Source of the DNA: Acidihalobacter_A sp037381185
Lineage (GTDB): Bacteria > Pseudomonadota > Gammaproteobacteria > DSM-5130 > Acidihalobacteraceae
Assembly: GCF_037381185.1 (NCBI RefSeq)
Contig: NZ_JARRQY010000064.1
Location: 1-24,276 of the forward strand
DNA: 24,276 bases
Reading direction: 5' to 3'
Under the pieces are notes generated by a model, which saw only the letters and a program-made list of their open reading frames with translations, had not been told where the DNA came from and did no database searches. Made by a program: the position numbers and the translations under genes. Shown here piece after piece: positions 14,359 through 22,841 of this stretch (the first letter of the stretch is position 1; every line of letters begins with the position of its first letter).

Positions 14359-15690
14359 TTATCCGCGTAGTTTCGCGCCGCCCGCGGTGAGCACGAAATA
14401 GCTCAGGGAGGTGACCACGATGGCCGGCAGGCTGGCGGTGATCTGCGCTTCCAGGGCAGGCAGGCCCATGTCGACGATGAAGAATGCCAGCAGGCCGAGC
14501 ACGACGCTTATCAGGCCGGCGGCGTTGAACGCGCTTACGCGTCCGTAGCCGGTGCCGCGGCGCAGCGCCCAGTCCAGCAGGACCACCGTCCACAGCGGCA
14601 CGAAGAAGCCGCCGATCCAGGTCAGGAAGTTCATGAAATAGTCGAGGAACGAACCGTAGACCAGCGGCACGAAGCACAGTACGAGCTGGAACAGCGCTAC
14701 CGCGAGCAGGGCGCTGCGCGGGCGCGAGCGGACCATGGCCGAGAGGCCCATGCCGGCGCCGTAGATGTTGGTGACGTTGGTGCTGACGGTGGAGAACACC
14801 AGCACCAGGAAGGCCACCAGGCCGAGGCCGAGGCCGAGGGCGGCGAGGGTGGAACTGGGGTCGGAGTTCTCGGGGTCATAGTGGCCGCTGGTCAGCGCCA
14901 CGCCGATCACGCCCAGGCCGCCGATGACGATGAACCAGCCCTGGCCCAGGTTGACGCCGAGCCAGCTGCCGAGTGTCGTGCCGCGGCCGCTGCGCCCGAG
15001 GCGGGCGAAGTCTCCGACCTGTGCCCAGGTCCAGCCCAGACCGAAGGCGATGTCGGCGATGGTGGCCCAGGTCTGGCCGCCGGCGTTGGGCAGCGAAAAG
15101 GCCATGATGCGGGCCAGATCCCAGTGCGTGAACACGACGTAGGTTTCCCAGCCGCCGAGCACGATCAGCAGCGCGGCCGAGATGCGTTCCAGATAGCGGA
15201 TGGCCTGATGGCCGAGCACGCTGATCACGCCCTGGGCGATGGCGGTGAGCAGGATGCCGATGATCATCGGTTCGGTCGAGCCGGGCTCGCCGAACGCCGG
15301 CCAGCCGAGTGCGGCCTTGAACACGAAGCTCAGCGAGATGGCGGCAATGAAGGTGTTGATGCTGGGCCAGCCGGAAAGCACCAGGAACTGCCCGAGTCCG
15401 GTCAGGCGGGAACCCTGCGTCCCCAGCGCGGGTACGGTGACGCCCACGGTGGAGACGCCGCGGCGCCAGGCCAGGTAGGCGATGGCGGCCCACGGAATCA
15501 TCAACAGCGGCATCCATAGCAGTGCGGACTGCAGTACGAAGGCCATGCCCAGCCCGGCGGCGACGCCGCCGAAGTACCAGGAGCCGGTGTTGACTCCGGC
15601 GCCGAACCAGGTCCAGAGCACGTCCCAGCCGCCGTAGTCGCGCGCCTGTTCGTCGGCGATCGGCGTGTCTGCAGTGATTTCGGTATCCAT
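14359..15690 (-). CDS. NCS1-family permease (cytosine/purine type)
   Basis: This inner-membrane nucleobase-type symporter has 443 residues and about twelve hydrophobic segments. The first segment region WTWFGAGVNTGSWYFGG and the following LLMIPWAAIAYLAWRRGVS fit the NCS1 (CodB-like) pattern. Later segments include GWPSINTFIAAISLSF, FGLGWTWAQVGDFARLGR and NFLTWIGGFFVPLWTVVLL. NCS1 carriers import cytosine, purines, allantoin, hydantoins or related heterocycles. AAGGGG lies about 10 nt before ATG 15690. A sigma-54-like promoter sits about 115-130 bp upstream. It is divergent from the catabolic cluster, so it is a good candidate for importing that pathway's substrate. Confidence 0.93.
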   Translation of the reverse strand: MDTEITADTPIADEQARDYGGWDVLWTWFGAGVNTGSWYFGGVAAGLGMAFVLQSALLWMPLLMIPWAAIAYLAWRRGVSTVGVTVPALGTQGSRLTGLGQFLVLSGWPSINTFIAAISLSFVFKAALGWPAFGEPGSTEPMIIGILLTAIAQGVISVLGHQAIRYLERISAALLIVLGGWETYVVFTHWDLARIMAFSLPNAGGQTWATIADIAFGLGWTWAQVGDFARLGRSGRGTTLGSWLGVNLGQGWFIVIGGLGVIGVALTSGHYDPENSDPSSTLAALGLGLGLVAFLVLVFSTVSTNVTNIYGAGMGLSAMVRSRPRSALLAVALFQLVLCFVPLVYGSFLDYFMNFLTWIGGFFVPLWTVVLLDWALRRGTGYGRVSAFNAAGLISVVLGLLAFFIVDMGLPALEAQITASLPAIVVTSLSYFVLTAGGAKLRG

Positions 15691-15803
15691 CTCGATTTCG
15701 CCCCTTTGTTTGGGTTCTTGTAGTGGCGCATCAGGCGCCCGGTGTAGACCGTTGCCGCGCCGGGAGAGCGCTGGCGAAGGGTGGGCAACGGGTCAAGGCT
15801 CAT

Positions 15804-15819
15804 AGCAAGCCCCGGGCCA
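15804..15819 (-). promoter_or_regulatory. Candidate sigma-54 promoter for the NCS1/ABC genes
   Basis: The minus strand reads TGGCCCG-N4-TTGCT, against the consensus TGGCACG-N4-TTGCW. There is one mismatch and the essential GG-N10-GC spacing is exact. The predicted transcript starts near 15793, leaving a leader of about 100 nt before the NCS1 start. GC-rich DNA gives chance matches, but one this complete and correctly placed is notable. Confidence 0.5.
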
Positions 15820-15873
15820 GCTTCCGGAGAAAGGCGGTGGCGCGAGCGTTCTGCGCTGCAAGCCGATCGTCCC

Positions 15874-15892
15874 GCCTTGTCTGTCACAAGGC
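15874..15892. promoter_or_regulatory. Palindrome between the divergent promoters, candidate activator or repressor site
   Basis: GCCTTGT (15874-15880) and ACAAGGC (15886-15892) are perfect inverted arms with a 5-bp spacer. The centre is about 90 bp upstream of the predicted minus-strand start and about 127 bp upstream of the predicted plus-strand start. That is the distance range of enhancer-binding proteins acting on sigma-54. A TTGT-N5-ACAA core is also seen for some GntR-family repressors. No regulator gene lies nearby. Confidence 0.45.
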
Positions 15893-15982
15893 AGGGCGGC
15901 GCCCCGGACGTCTGCCCCGAATTGGTGCGAAATCATGCGTGGCGAGCCAGGGAATCGCAAGCCGCTGAAGGGCTTTGTCCGG

Positions 15983-15999
15983 CTGGCACGAGACCTGCG
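15983..15999 (+). promoter_or_regulatory. Candidate sigma-54 promoter for the catabolic cluster
   Basis: CTGGCACG (15983-15990), four bases, then CTGCG (15995-15999) gives a perfect -24 element. The -12 element is imperfect but keeps the GC, and the GG-N10-GC spacing is exact. It lies about 85 bp before the first amidohydrolase start. Sigma-54 control is common for nitrogen-source catabolism. Confidence 0.5.
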
Positions 16000-16081
16000 T
16001 AGTCCAACTGATGAACGCAATATTCGCATTTGGAACGAGACAGCGTGAACAAGCTTGAGCACGAACGCGGGGCGGGGTGAT

Positions 16082-17329
16082 ATGGGAGAACAACTGATCG
16101 CTGCCGAATGGCTGCTGCCGATGGATTCGGCCCGGCCGTTCTGCATCGAGGGCGGAGCGCTGTGGCTGCGAGATGGCCGTATCGAGGCGGTCGGGACGCG
16201 CGAAGAGGTGTTGGCGCTGCGGCGCGCGGCCGGTTTCGGCGAACCGGTATTCGTCGACGAGGGGCCGGGTCAGGTGTTGCTGCCGGGCTTCGTCAACGCG
16301 CACACGCACCTGTTTCAGAGCTATCTGCGCGGCGTGCACGACGATGCCGTGCTGGAGGAGTGGATCCGCCGCGTTATCTGGCCGTGGGTGGAGCAGATCG
16401 CCTACGCCTTCGCCGATCAGAATTATCCGCGCATGCTGCGCGAAACCACCGATAGCGTGGTCGCCAAGCTCGACCACCTGCGTGCTCAGTGCGCCCCTCA
16501 CGCCACGCATCTGCGTGCGGGCGTGGGGCCGAACACGCTGTGGGGCGTGTCCGCGCCGCTCTACAAGCTGGCCGGCGAGTATGCCGCCGAGCACGGTCTG
16601 CCGATGCATTGCCATGTCGCCGAGACGCGTCTGGAGGTCGAATACACGCTGCAGCATTACGGTCGGCGCAACGTCGAGACGCTGGCCGACTGGGGCCTGC
16701 TGCGCCCCGGCATGCAGATGGTGCATTGCGTCTGGTTGAAGGCGGACGAAGTCGCGCTGGCCGCCGGCACGGGGGCGGCGCTGGTGTACTGCCCGACCTC
16801 GAACATGTACCTGGCCTCCGGCGCCGCGCCGGCCTGGGAGGCTCACCAGCAGGGTGTGCCGGTGATGATCGGCACCGACGGGCCGGCGAGCAACAACAGT
16901 CAGGACTTTCTCGAAACGCTGAAGATGGCGGCCTGCCTGGCCAAGGTCACACGGCTCGACCCGACCGTCATGCCGGCGCGCGACCTGCTGCACATGGCCA
17001 CGCTGGGAGCCGCCGAACAGCTCGGCCTGGGCGAGCGCTGCGGCAGCCTGACGCCGGGCAAGGAGGCCGACGTCACCCGCGTCGACCTGCGCGGCCTGCA
17101 CTGCATGCCTGTACACGATCCGGCCTCCAGCCTGGTCTACAACGCGCAGATCGGCGACGTGCGCGACGTCTGGGTCGGTGGACGGCGATTGCTGCGCGGC
17201 GGCGAGGGCGTGCGTCACGATTTCGCCGCCGAGGCCGCCCGCGCCCAGGCACGCATCCGTGAGCTGCAGCCCGTCGTCCAGCCCTGGGACGATGCGAAGC
17301 TGGCCGCGGAAGGTTTGTCCGCGGCTTGA
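16082..17329 (+). CDS. Amidohydrolase-superfamily deaminase-like protein, internally shortened
   Basis: This protein has 415 residues and belongs to the AtzA/TrzN/guanine-deaminase-like group of metal-dependent hydrolases. It has the HxH pair in NAHTHLFQSY (74, 76), PMHCHVAE (His178, Glu181), VHCVW (His215) and GTDGPASNN (Asp266), so all expected metal and catalytic residues are present. However, the distance between His76 and His178 is 102 residues, against 169 for the equivalent pair in the second amidohydrolase of this cluster. The SGTTT...D strand region is absent. The join lies near residues 117-121 (about base 16435). This looks like an in-frame loss of about 67 residues from the barrel and may have destroyed activity. 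The start is ATG 16082, with a GGGGTG ribosome site close by. Confidence 0.85.
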   Translation: MGEQLIAAEWLLPMDSARPFCIEGGALWLRDGRIEAVGTREEVLALRRAAGFGEPVFVDEGPGQVLLPGFVNAHTHLFQSYLRGVHDDAVLEEWIRRVIWPWVEQIAYAFADQNYPRMLRETTDSVVAKLDHLRAQCAPHATHLRAGVGPNTLWGVSAPLYKLAGEYAAEHGLPMHCHVAETRLEVEYTLQHYGRRNVETLADWGLLRPGMQMVHCVWLKADEVALAAGTGAALVYCPTSNMYLASGAAPAWEAHQQGVPVMIGTDGPASNNSQDFLETLKMAACLAKVTRLDPTVMPARDLLHMATLGAAEQLGLGERCGSLTPGKEADVTRVDLRGLHCMPVHDPASSLVYNAQIGDVRDVWVGGRRLLRGGEGVRHDFAAEAARAQARIRELQPVVQPWDDAKLAAEGLSAA

Positions 17330-17445
17330 GCCTTGGAGTGCGCGGGCGAGTTGGATTAAGAGGCGAGACATAACGCGTGGACAGGTGAGTGAGTAGCGCG
17401 TAACGCCGTAGATCGCCTGTGCAGCCGTACTTTGAGGAGATAACG

Positions 17446-18510
17446 ATGCTGGTCACCCGACAACCTGTTTTGCGCCGCTTCTGGTATCCCGTGCTGCCGC
17501 TGGCGCAGCTGGAACCCGGACCGGTGCCTTTCACGCTGCTGGGCGAGCGCATCGTGCTGTGGCGCGGCGCCGACGGCGCGCCCGCCGCGCTGGCCGACCG
17601 CTGCTGCCACCGCACCGCGCAGCTCTCCAAGGGCTGGGTCACCGAGGCCGGCGAGCTGCAGTGCGGCTACCACGGCTGGACCTTCGACCGCTGCGGCAAG
17701 TGCGTGCGCATCCCGCAGCAGCCGGACCTGCCGCCGCGCGGCGAAGTGGCGTCCTACCAGTGCGAGGCTCGCTACGGCTACGTCTGGGTGTGCCTGGGCG
17801 AACCGCTGGCCGAACTGCCGGATTTCCCGGAAGCGCGCGAGGACGGCTACCGACAGATCGACGAGTTCTACGAGAGCTGGGCCTGCGCCGGGCTGCGTGT
17901 GATGGAGAACTCCTTCGACAATGCGCACTTCAGCTTCGTGCATCGAGCCACCTTCGGGCTGTCCGACGATCCCCAGCCGGCCGAGCTAAAAATCACGCCG
18001 GCCGACTACGGCTTCGTCATGCGCTCGGTGGCGCCGGTGCGCAATCCCGAACTGCAGAAGGAGCTGCTGCAGATGGCCAACGAGCGCACCGAGCGCCACA
18101 TGGAAAGCCGCTGGTACCTGCCCTTCGTGCGCAAGCTGCGCATCGCCTATCCGAACGGCGTGGTGCACTCCATAGTCACCGCCGCCACGCCTGTCGACGA
18201 CCGTCACTCGCAGATCGTGCAGTGGGCCTACCGCAACGACAGCGAGGCCGAGGCGCCGGCGGCCAAGGTCGTCGCCTTCGACCGCCAGGTGACGGAGGAG
18301 GACCGCGCCATTCTCGAAACCACGGATTGGGACGTGCCGCTGGATGCGGCCGGCGGCGGCGAGTTCCACATGCCGGCGGACAAGCCCGGCATCGTCATGC
18401 GCAAGCAGCTTTTGGAATTAATCGCGGCGCACGGCGAAGGCGAGACGCACCTGGGCGACGCTCCGATCAGCGAAACGGTCACGTTGCTGCGCGGGGTGGC
18501 CGGTGAGTGA
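17446..18510 (+). CDS. Rieske non-heme iron oxygenase, alpha subunit
   Basis: This oxygenase has 354 residues. The [2Fe-2S] Rieske centre ligands are Cys53-x-His55 and Cys73-x2-His76 (QCGYHGW). The mononuclear iron site shows NSFDNAHFSFVH, giving Asp158, His161 and His166. The length and layout resemble single-component Rieske O- or N-demethylases and hydroxylases (VanA or NdmA-like) rather than two-subunit arene dioxygenases. GAGGAG lies 7 nt before ATG 17446. It needs electrons from a reductase, and none is encoded in this cluster. Its stop overlaps the start of the next deaminase gene by 8 bp. Hydroxylation or N-dealkylation of an N-heterocycle is the likely but unproven role. Confidence 0.92.
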   Translation: MLVTRQPVLRRFWYPVLPLAQLEPGPVPFTLLGERIVLWRGADGAPAALADRCCHRTAQLSKGWVTEAGELQCGYHGWTFDRCGKCVRIPQQPDLPPRGEVASYQCEARYGYVWVCLGEPLAELPDFPEAREDGYRQIDEFYESWACAGLRVMENSFDNAHFSFVHRATFGLSDDPQPAELKITPADYGFVMRSVAPVRNPELQKELLQMANERTERHMESRWYLPFVRKLRIAYPNGVVHSIVTAATPVDDRHSQIVQWAYRNDSEAEAPAAKVVAFDRQVTEEDRAILETTDWDVPLDAAGGGEFHMPADKPGIVMRKQLLELIAAHGEGETHLGDAPISETVTLLRGVAGE

Positions 18511-19879
18511 GGCCATGTTGCTGCGCGGCGCCGAGGCCGTGCTTACCGGACTGCCGGGCGAAGCGGCGCATGCCGGCGCCGCCGACATCCGCATCCGCGA
18601 CGGACGCATCGCCGAGCTGGGGCCGCACTTGGAGCCGCAGGATGGCGAGCGCGTGCTCGACGCGTCCGGCTGCGTGATCTATCCCGGTTGGGTGAACACC
18701 CATCACCATCTGTTCCAGAGCCTGCTCAAGGCCGTGCCCGAGGGCATCGATCAGCCGTTGATGGGCTGGCTGGCGGCGGTGCCGTTCCGCTTCCAGGACC
18801 GTTTCGACCCCGAGCTGCTGGAGATCGCCGCGACCGTCGGTCTGGCCGAGCTGCTGCTCTCGGGTACGACCACCTGCGCCGACCACCATTACCTATATTT
18901 CGCCGCCGGCGACGACACCCTGGGCGACGTGCTGTTCGAGGTCGCGGAGCGCTTCGGCATGCGCTTCGCGCTGTGCCGCGGCGGCGCCACCGACACCGAG
19001 CAGTTCTCCGATTATCCGAACCGTATTCGGCCGCAGACCGTGGAGCGCTACGCCGCCGACGTCGAACGCCTGACCGCGCGTTTTCACCAGAGCGCGCCCG
19101 ACGCCATGCGCCGGGTGGTGATGGCGCCGAGCACGCCGCTGTTCTCCGCCACGCCGCAGGGCCTGCGCGAACTGGCCGCGCACGCGCGGCATCTGGGCAT
19201 CCGCATGCATTCGCACCTGTCCGAAACCGCCGACTACGTGCGCCACGCGCGCGAGGCGCACGACATGAAGCCGGTGGAATACTGCGCCGAGCACGACTGG
19301 CTGGGCCCGGACGTGTGGTTCGCCCATCTCGTGCATGTCGACGACACCGAGATCGCGCTGATGGCCGAGACCGGCACCGGAATCGCCCATTGCCCGGCCA
19401 GCAACTGTCGCCTGGGCAGCGGCGTGGCGCCGGTGCCGAGCATGGCCGCGGCCGGCATGCCGGTGTCCATCGGCGTGGACGGCACCGCCTCCAGCGAGGC
19501 GGCGGACATGATCTCCGAAGCGCGCCTGGCCTGGCTGGTGCACCGCGCCGTCGGAGGCGCGCAGGCCACCGTGGTCGAGGACGTGGTGCACTGGGGCACG
19601 CGCGGCGGCGCACGCATCCTCGGCCTGGACGCCGTCGGCACGCTCGAGCCCGGCATGGCGGCGGATCTGGCGGTCTACGATCTCGCGCATCCGCGCTACT
19701 TCGGCCAGTTCCAGCCGGCGCTGGCGCCGCTGATGGGCGGCGGCGCGCCCGAGCTGCGCTACGTGCTGGTCGGCGGGCGCGTGGTGGTGGAGCACGGGGC
19801 GATTCCCGGGCTGGATCTGGCCGCGCTGCGCGCTCGCGCGGCGGCGGCCGTCACCCGCCTCGCGAAAGAGGTCGCCTAG
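18503..19879 (+). CDS. Amidohydrolase, 8-oxoguanine deaminase-like
   Basis: This cytoplasmic metal-dependent hydrolase has 458 residues, full length for its family. It shows NTHHHLFQSL (His67, His69), SGTTTCADHHYLY, RMHSHLSE (His238, Glu241), WFAHLVH (His275) and GVDGTASSE (Asp326). The ADHHYL and GTGIAHCPASN wording is close to bacterial 8-oxoguanine deaminases and hydroxyatrazine-type aminohydrolases. It therefore probably removes an amino group from a purine, pyrimidine or triazine-like ring. GTG 18503 is chosen because it overlaps the Rieske stop; ATG 18515 is an in-frame alternative. It ends 3 bp before the CocE-type gene. The substrate assignment is by family only. Confidence 0.9.
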   Translation: MSEAMLLRGAEAVLTGLPGEAAHAGAADIRIRDGRIAELGPHLEPQDGERVLDASGCVIYPGWVNTHHHLFQSLLKAVPEGIDQPLMGWLAAVPFRFQDRFDPELLEIAATVGLAELLLSGTTTCADHHYLYFAAGDDTLGDVLFEVAERFGMRFALCRGGATDTEQFSDYPNRIRPQTVERYAADVERLTARFHQSAPDAMRRVVMAPSTPLFSATPQGLRELAAHARHLGIRMHSHLSETADYVRHAREAHDMKPVEYCAEHDWLGPDVWFAHLVHVDDTEIALMAETGTGIAHCPASNCRLGSGVAPVPSMAAAGMPVSIGVDGTASSEAADMISEARLAWLVHRAVGGAQATVVEDVVHWGTRGGARILGLDAVGTLEPGMAADLAVYDLAHPRYFGQFQPALAPLMGGGAPELRYVLVGGRVVVEHGAIPGLDLAALRARAAAAVTRLAKEVA

Positions 19880-19882
19880 CGC

Positions 19883-21490
19883 ATGTTGGCGTCGCCGGAA
19901 ACCGCCGTGATGCACACCCGCGACGGCCTCGCGCTGGTCGCCGACGTCTATCGTCCGCCGGGGCCGGGAACGCATCCGGTACTACTTATGCGTCAGCCCT
20001 ACGGGCGGCGTATCGCCTCGACCGTGACCTATGCCCATCCGGCGTGGTACGCCCGCCAGGGTTTCATCGTGGTGGTGCAGGACGTGCGCGGGCGCGGCGG
20101 CTCGGAAGGCCTGTTCGAACCGTTCGTGAACGAGGCCGCCGACGGTCTGGATACGCTGGACTGGTGTGCCGGGCTGTCGGGCAGCAACGGGCGGGTCGGC
20201 ATGTACGGCTTTTCCTACCAGGGCGCCACGCAGCTGTTCGCCGCCGCAGGCGGACACCCGGCGCTGCGCGCCATCGCGCCGGCGATGACCGCCTGGAATC
20301 TCTACGACGACTGGGCCTACGAGCAGGGCGCGCTGCGTCTTGGCAACGGCCTGGGCTGGGCGGCGCAGCTCGCTGCCGAGGGATACCGCCGCCGCGGCGA
20401 GACCGAGGACTTCAAGCGCGCGCTGCGCCTGGCCGAGGCGGACGGGACCGCGCTGCGAGAGCCCGGTGCGACGGCGGCCGCCGGGCTGCCGGGCAGTTTC
20501 TTCAACGACTGGCTGCGCGAACCGCGCGACAGCGGTTACTGGCGGTGGCGTTCGGCGGCGCTTAGCCGCCTGCACGCGGTGCCGCCCGCACTGTTCGTCG
20601 GCGGCTGGTACGACGCCTTTCTCGGCGGCACGCTGGCCGGTTACGACGCCCTGGCCAGCAACGGCGGCGAGACGGCGCTCATCGTCGGTCCCTGGGGACA
20701 TCTGCCCTGGACCGCCCGCAGCGGCGCCGTGGATTTCGGCGCCGCGGCCGCTGGCGGCGTGGACTGCGCCCAGGTCGCGTTCTTCCGCCGCCATCTGTGC
20801 GGCGAAGACGCCGACGCGCCCACGGGCGTGCGCTTGTTCGATCTCGGTTCGGGCGAATGGCGGCACTGGTCCGAGTGGCCGCGGTCGGACGAGATCCTCA
20901 GCCTGCATCCGAGCGGCGACGGACGCGTATCGGTCGATCCGACGAGCGGCAGGTTGACGGCCGAGGCGGCGTACGAGGGCAGCGAATGGCTGGTGCACGA
21001 TCCGTGGCGGCCGGCGCCGGCGGTCGGCGGCCATCTCGGCCTGCCGGCCGGGCGCGCCGAGCGCGGCTTCGTGGACGAGCGCCCCGACGTACTCGCCTTC
21101 ACCGGCGCCGAGCTGGAAACCGAATCGCTGTTGTGCGGCGCTCCCGAGCTGGAGCTGCACGGCGCTGCCGACTGCGATCCGTTCACCGTCTGCGCGACGC
21201 TGTCGACCGTGGAGGCCGACGGGCGGACGCTGCACCTGACCGCCAGCGGCGCGCGGCTGACCGGTCCCGGCCCGTGGCGCATCCGCCTGCGACCGGTGCT
21301 CGCCACGCTGCGCCGCGGCCAGCGGCTGCGCCTGTCCGTCGCCCTGGCCGCCTTTCCGGGGCTCGCGCTGGAGCACGGCGACGCCCGTTCATGGGCCGAG
21401 GTGCGGGCCGGCGACCATCCGGTCATAACCCTGTGTGTCGATACCGGCACGGGCAGGAGCGTGCTGCGCCTGCCGTTCAAGAGGAGTTGA
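19883..21490 (+). CDS. CocE/NonD-family serine hydrolase
   Basis: This alpha/beta hydrolase has 535 residues. Near the N-terminus are ADVYRPPG and VVQDVRGRGGSEG. The nucleophile elbow is GFSYQG (Ser111), with the acid in GGWYDAFLGG (Asp244) and His273 in GPWGHLPW. A C-terminal jelly-roll domain of the X-Pro dipeptidyl-peptidase type starts near residue 360. Relatives cleave esters or amides (cocaine esterase, alpha-amino-acid ester hydrolases, glutaryl acylases). No signal peptide is seen, so it acts in the cytoplasm. In this operon it could open or release an amide or ester bond produced by the oxygenases. That step is inferred. Confidence 0.9.
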   Translation: MLASPETAVMHTRDGLALVADVYRPPGPGTHPVLLMRQPYGRRIASTVTYAHPAWYARQGFIVVVQDVRGRGGSEGLFEPFVNEAADGLDTLDWCAGLSGSNGRVGMYGFSYQGATQLFAAAGGHPALRAIAPAMTAWNLYDDWAYEQGALRLGNGLGWAAQLAAEGYRRRGETEDFKRALRLAEADGTALREPGATAAAGLPGSFFNDWLREPRDSGYWRWRSAALSRLHAVPPALFVGGWYDAFLGGTLAGYDALASNGGETALIVGPWGHLPWTARSGAVDFGAAAAGGVDCAQVAFFRRHLCGEDADAPTGVRLFDLGSGEWRHWSEWPRSDEILSLHPSGDGRVSVDPTSGRLTAEAAYEGSEWLVHDPWRPAPAVGGHLGLPAGRAERGFVDERPDVLAFTGAELETESLLCGAPELELHGAADCDPFTVCATLSTVEADGRTLHLTASGARLTGPGPWRIRLRPVLATLRRGQRLRLSVALAAFPGLALEHGDARSWAEVRAGDHPVITLCVDTGTGRSVLRLPFKRS

Positions 21491-21494
21491 GGAC

Positions 21495-22841
21495 ATGAGC
21501 GTTGCGCTGGATCTGGAAGCACTACGCGGTCGGGTGCCGGAAGCCGAGTGGCTGGATGAGGCCGGGCAGCAGGCGCGGCTGTCGCGCGACTTCTCCTGGT
21601 TCAGTCCGGTGCTCAAGCAGGCGCTGGAGGGTGCGCGTGCCGAGGCCGTGGTACGTCCCGCCGATCAGGCCCAGGCCCTGGCGGTAATTTCCGCCTGCGC
21701 CGAGCGCGGCGTGCCGCTGACGCTGCGCGGTTCGGGCACCGGCAACTACGGCCAGTGCGTGCCGCTGGCCGGCGGGGTGGTGATGGACATGAGCCGGCTC
21801 GACCGCGTCCTCAGCGTGGCCGGCGGCGTGGCGCGCGTCGAAGCCGGCGCGCGGCTGGCCGACGTCGACGCCGCTGCCCGCGCGCATGGCTGGGAGCTGC
21901 GCCTGATGCCGTCGACCTACCGCATTTCCACCGCCGGCGGATTCTATTCGGGCGGTTTCGGCGGCGTCGGCTCGATCCGCTTCGGTTCGCTGGAAGAGCC
22001 GGGCAACGTGCTGGCCGCCAAGGTGGCACCGATGTCGCCCGATCCCGAGCCGTTCGAAATGCGCGGCCTGGCGGTGCGCGATCTGTACCATGCCTACGGC
22101 ACCAACGGCGTGCTGCTGGAACTCGAATATGCGCTGACGCCGTGCCTGCCGTGGGTGGAGCGGCTGTACGTGTTCCCCGAATTCATGCCGGCGGCGCGTT
22201 TCGCGCATCGTCTGGCGCATGCCGCGGTGGACCTGCGCGAGCTTGCCGTGCTCGACGCGCCGATTCCGGAGCTGGTGGGGCTGGACGACCGGGTGGCGGC
22301 GGGCTGTACGGCGGTACTGATGGTGATTTCACGAGCCGCTACCGAAGTGGCCGATGGACTCGCCGCGCAAGTCGGCGGCAGCCTCTCCTTCGAACAGGAT
22401 CACGCGGCGGTGTTCGGCGGCGCCAAGAGCCTGATCGAATACACCTGGAATCACACGACGCTGCACGCGCTGCGCCGCGACAAGGCGATCACCTATCTGC
22501 AGAGCGATTTCCCGGCCGATCGCTGTTTGGATCTGGTCGAGACGATGCGCGAGCGCTACAGCGGGGAGGTTCTGATGCACCTGGAGTTCCTACGCCGCGG
22601 CGGCGAGCTGTCTTGCGCCGGCATCCAGCTGGTGCGTTACCGCGGCGAGCCGCGCCTGCGCGAGATCATCGCCGAGCACCGTGAGGCCGGGGTCTATATC
22701 GCCGATCCGCATACCTGGCTGCTGGACGAAGGCGGACGCAGCGATCCGGGGCAGATGGCGCTCAAGCGGCGTCTCGATCCGCTGGGTTTGCTCAATCCCG
22801 GCAAGCTGAGCGCGGAGCCGGCCGCGGAGGGCGGTACATGA
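21495..22841 (+). CDS. FAD-binding oxidoreductase, PCMH/VAO type
   Basis: This flavoprotein oxidase or dehydrogenase has 448 residues. The N-terminal FAD_binding_4 (PCMH) domain spans roughly 45-215, with LTLRGSGTGNYGQCVPLAGG (76-94) binding the pyrophosphate and VMDMSRLDRVLSV after it. The C-terminal end shows RRLDPLGLLNPGKL, as in GlcD/lactate-dehydrogenase-like proteins. It lacks the ferredoxin- and NAD-binding domains of an oxygenase reductase, so it is not an obvious electron donor for the Rieske protein. It more likely oxidises a C-OH or C-N bond of an intermediate. The start is ATG 21495, 4 bp after the CocE stop, with GAGG just upstream. Its TGA overlaps the next ATG. Confidence 0.88.
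   Translation: MSVALDLEALRGRVPEAEWLDEAGQQARLSRDFSWFSPVLKQALEGARAEAVVRPADQAQALAVISACAERGVPLTLRGSGTGNYGQCVPLAGGVVMDMSRLDRVLSVAGGVARVEAGARLADVDAAARAHGWELRLMPSTYRISTAGGFYSGGFGGVGSIRFGSLEEPGNVLAAKVAPMSPDPEPFEMRGLAVRDLYHAYGTNGVLLELEYALTPCLPWVERLYVFPEFMPAARFAHRLAHAAVDLRELAVLDAPIPELVGLDDRVAAGCTAVLMVISRAATEVADGLAAQVGGSLSFEQDHAAVFGGAKSLIEYTWNHTTLHALRRDKAITYLQSDFPADRCLDLVETMRERYSGEVLMHLEFLRRGGELSCAGIQLVRYRGEPRLREIIAEHREAGVYIADPHTWLLDEGGRSDPGQMALKRRLDPLGLLNPGKLSAEPAAEGGT

Noticed and set aside
15884..17371. 495-codon minus-strand frame
   Set aside because: It is antisense to the first amidohydrolase in GC-rich DNA, with no family resemblance and no ribosome site.
17381..17420. 8-bp stem (ACAGGTGA/TCGCCTGT) before the Rieske gene
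   Set aside because: It has a wobble pair and a 24-nt loop, and chance stems of this size are common in GC-rich gaps. It is not enough to call a regulator or terminator.
18688..20565. 625-codon plus-strand frame
   Set aside because: It is an arginine-rich alternate frame across the deaminase and CocE genes. Both of those carry catalytic motifs in their own frames.
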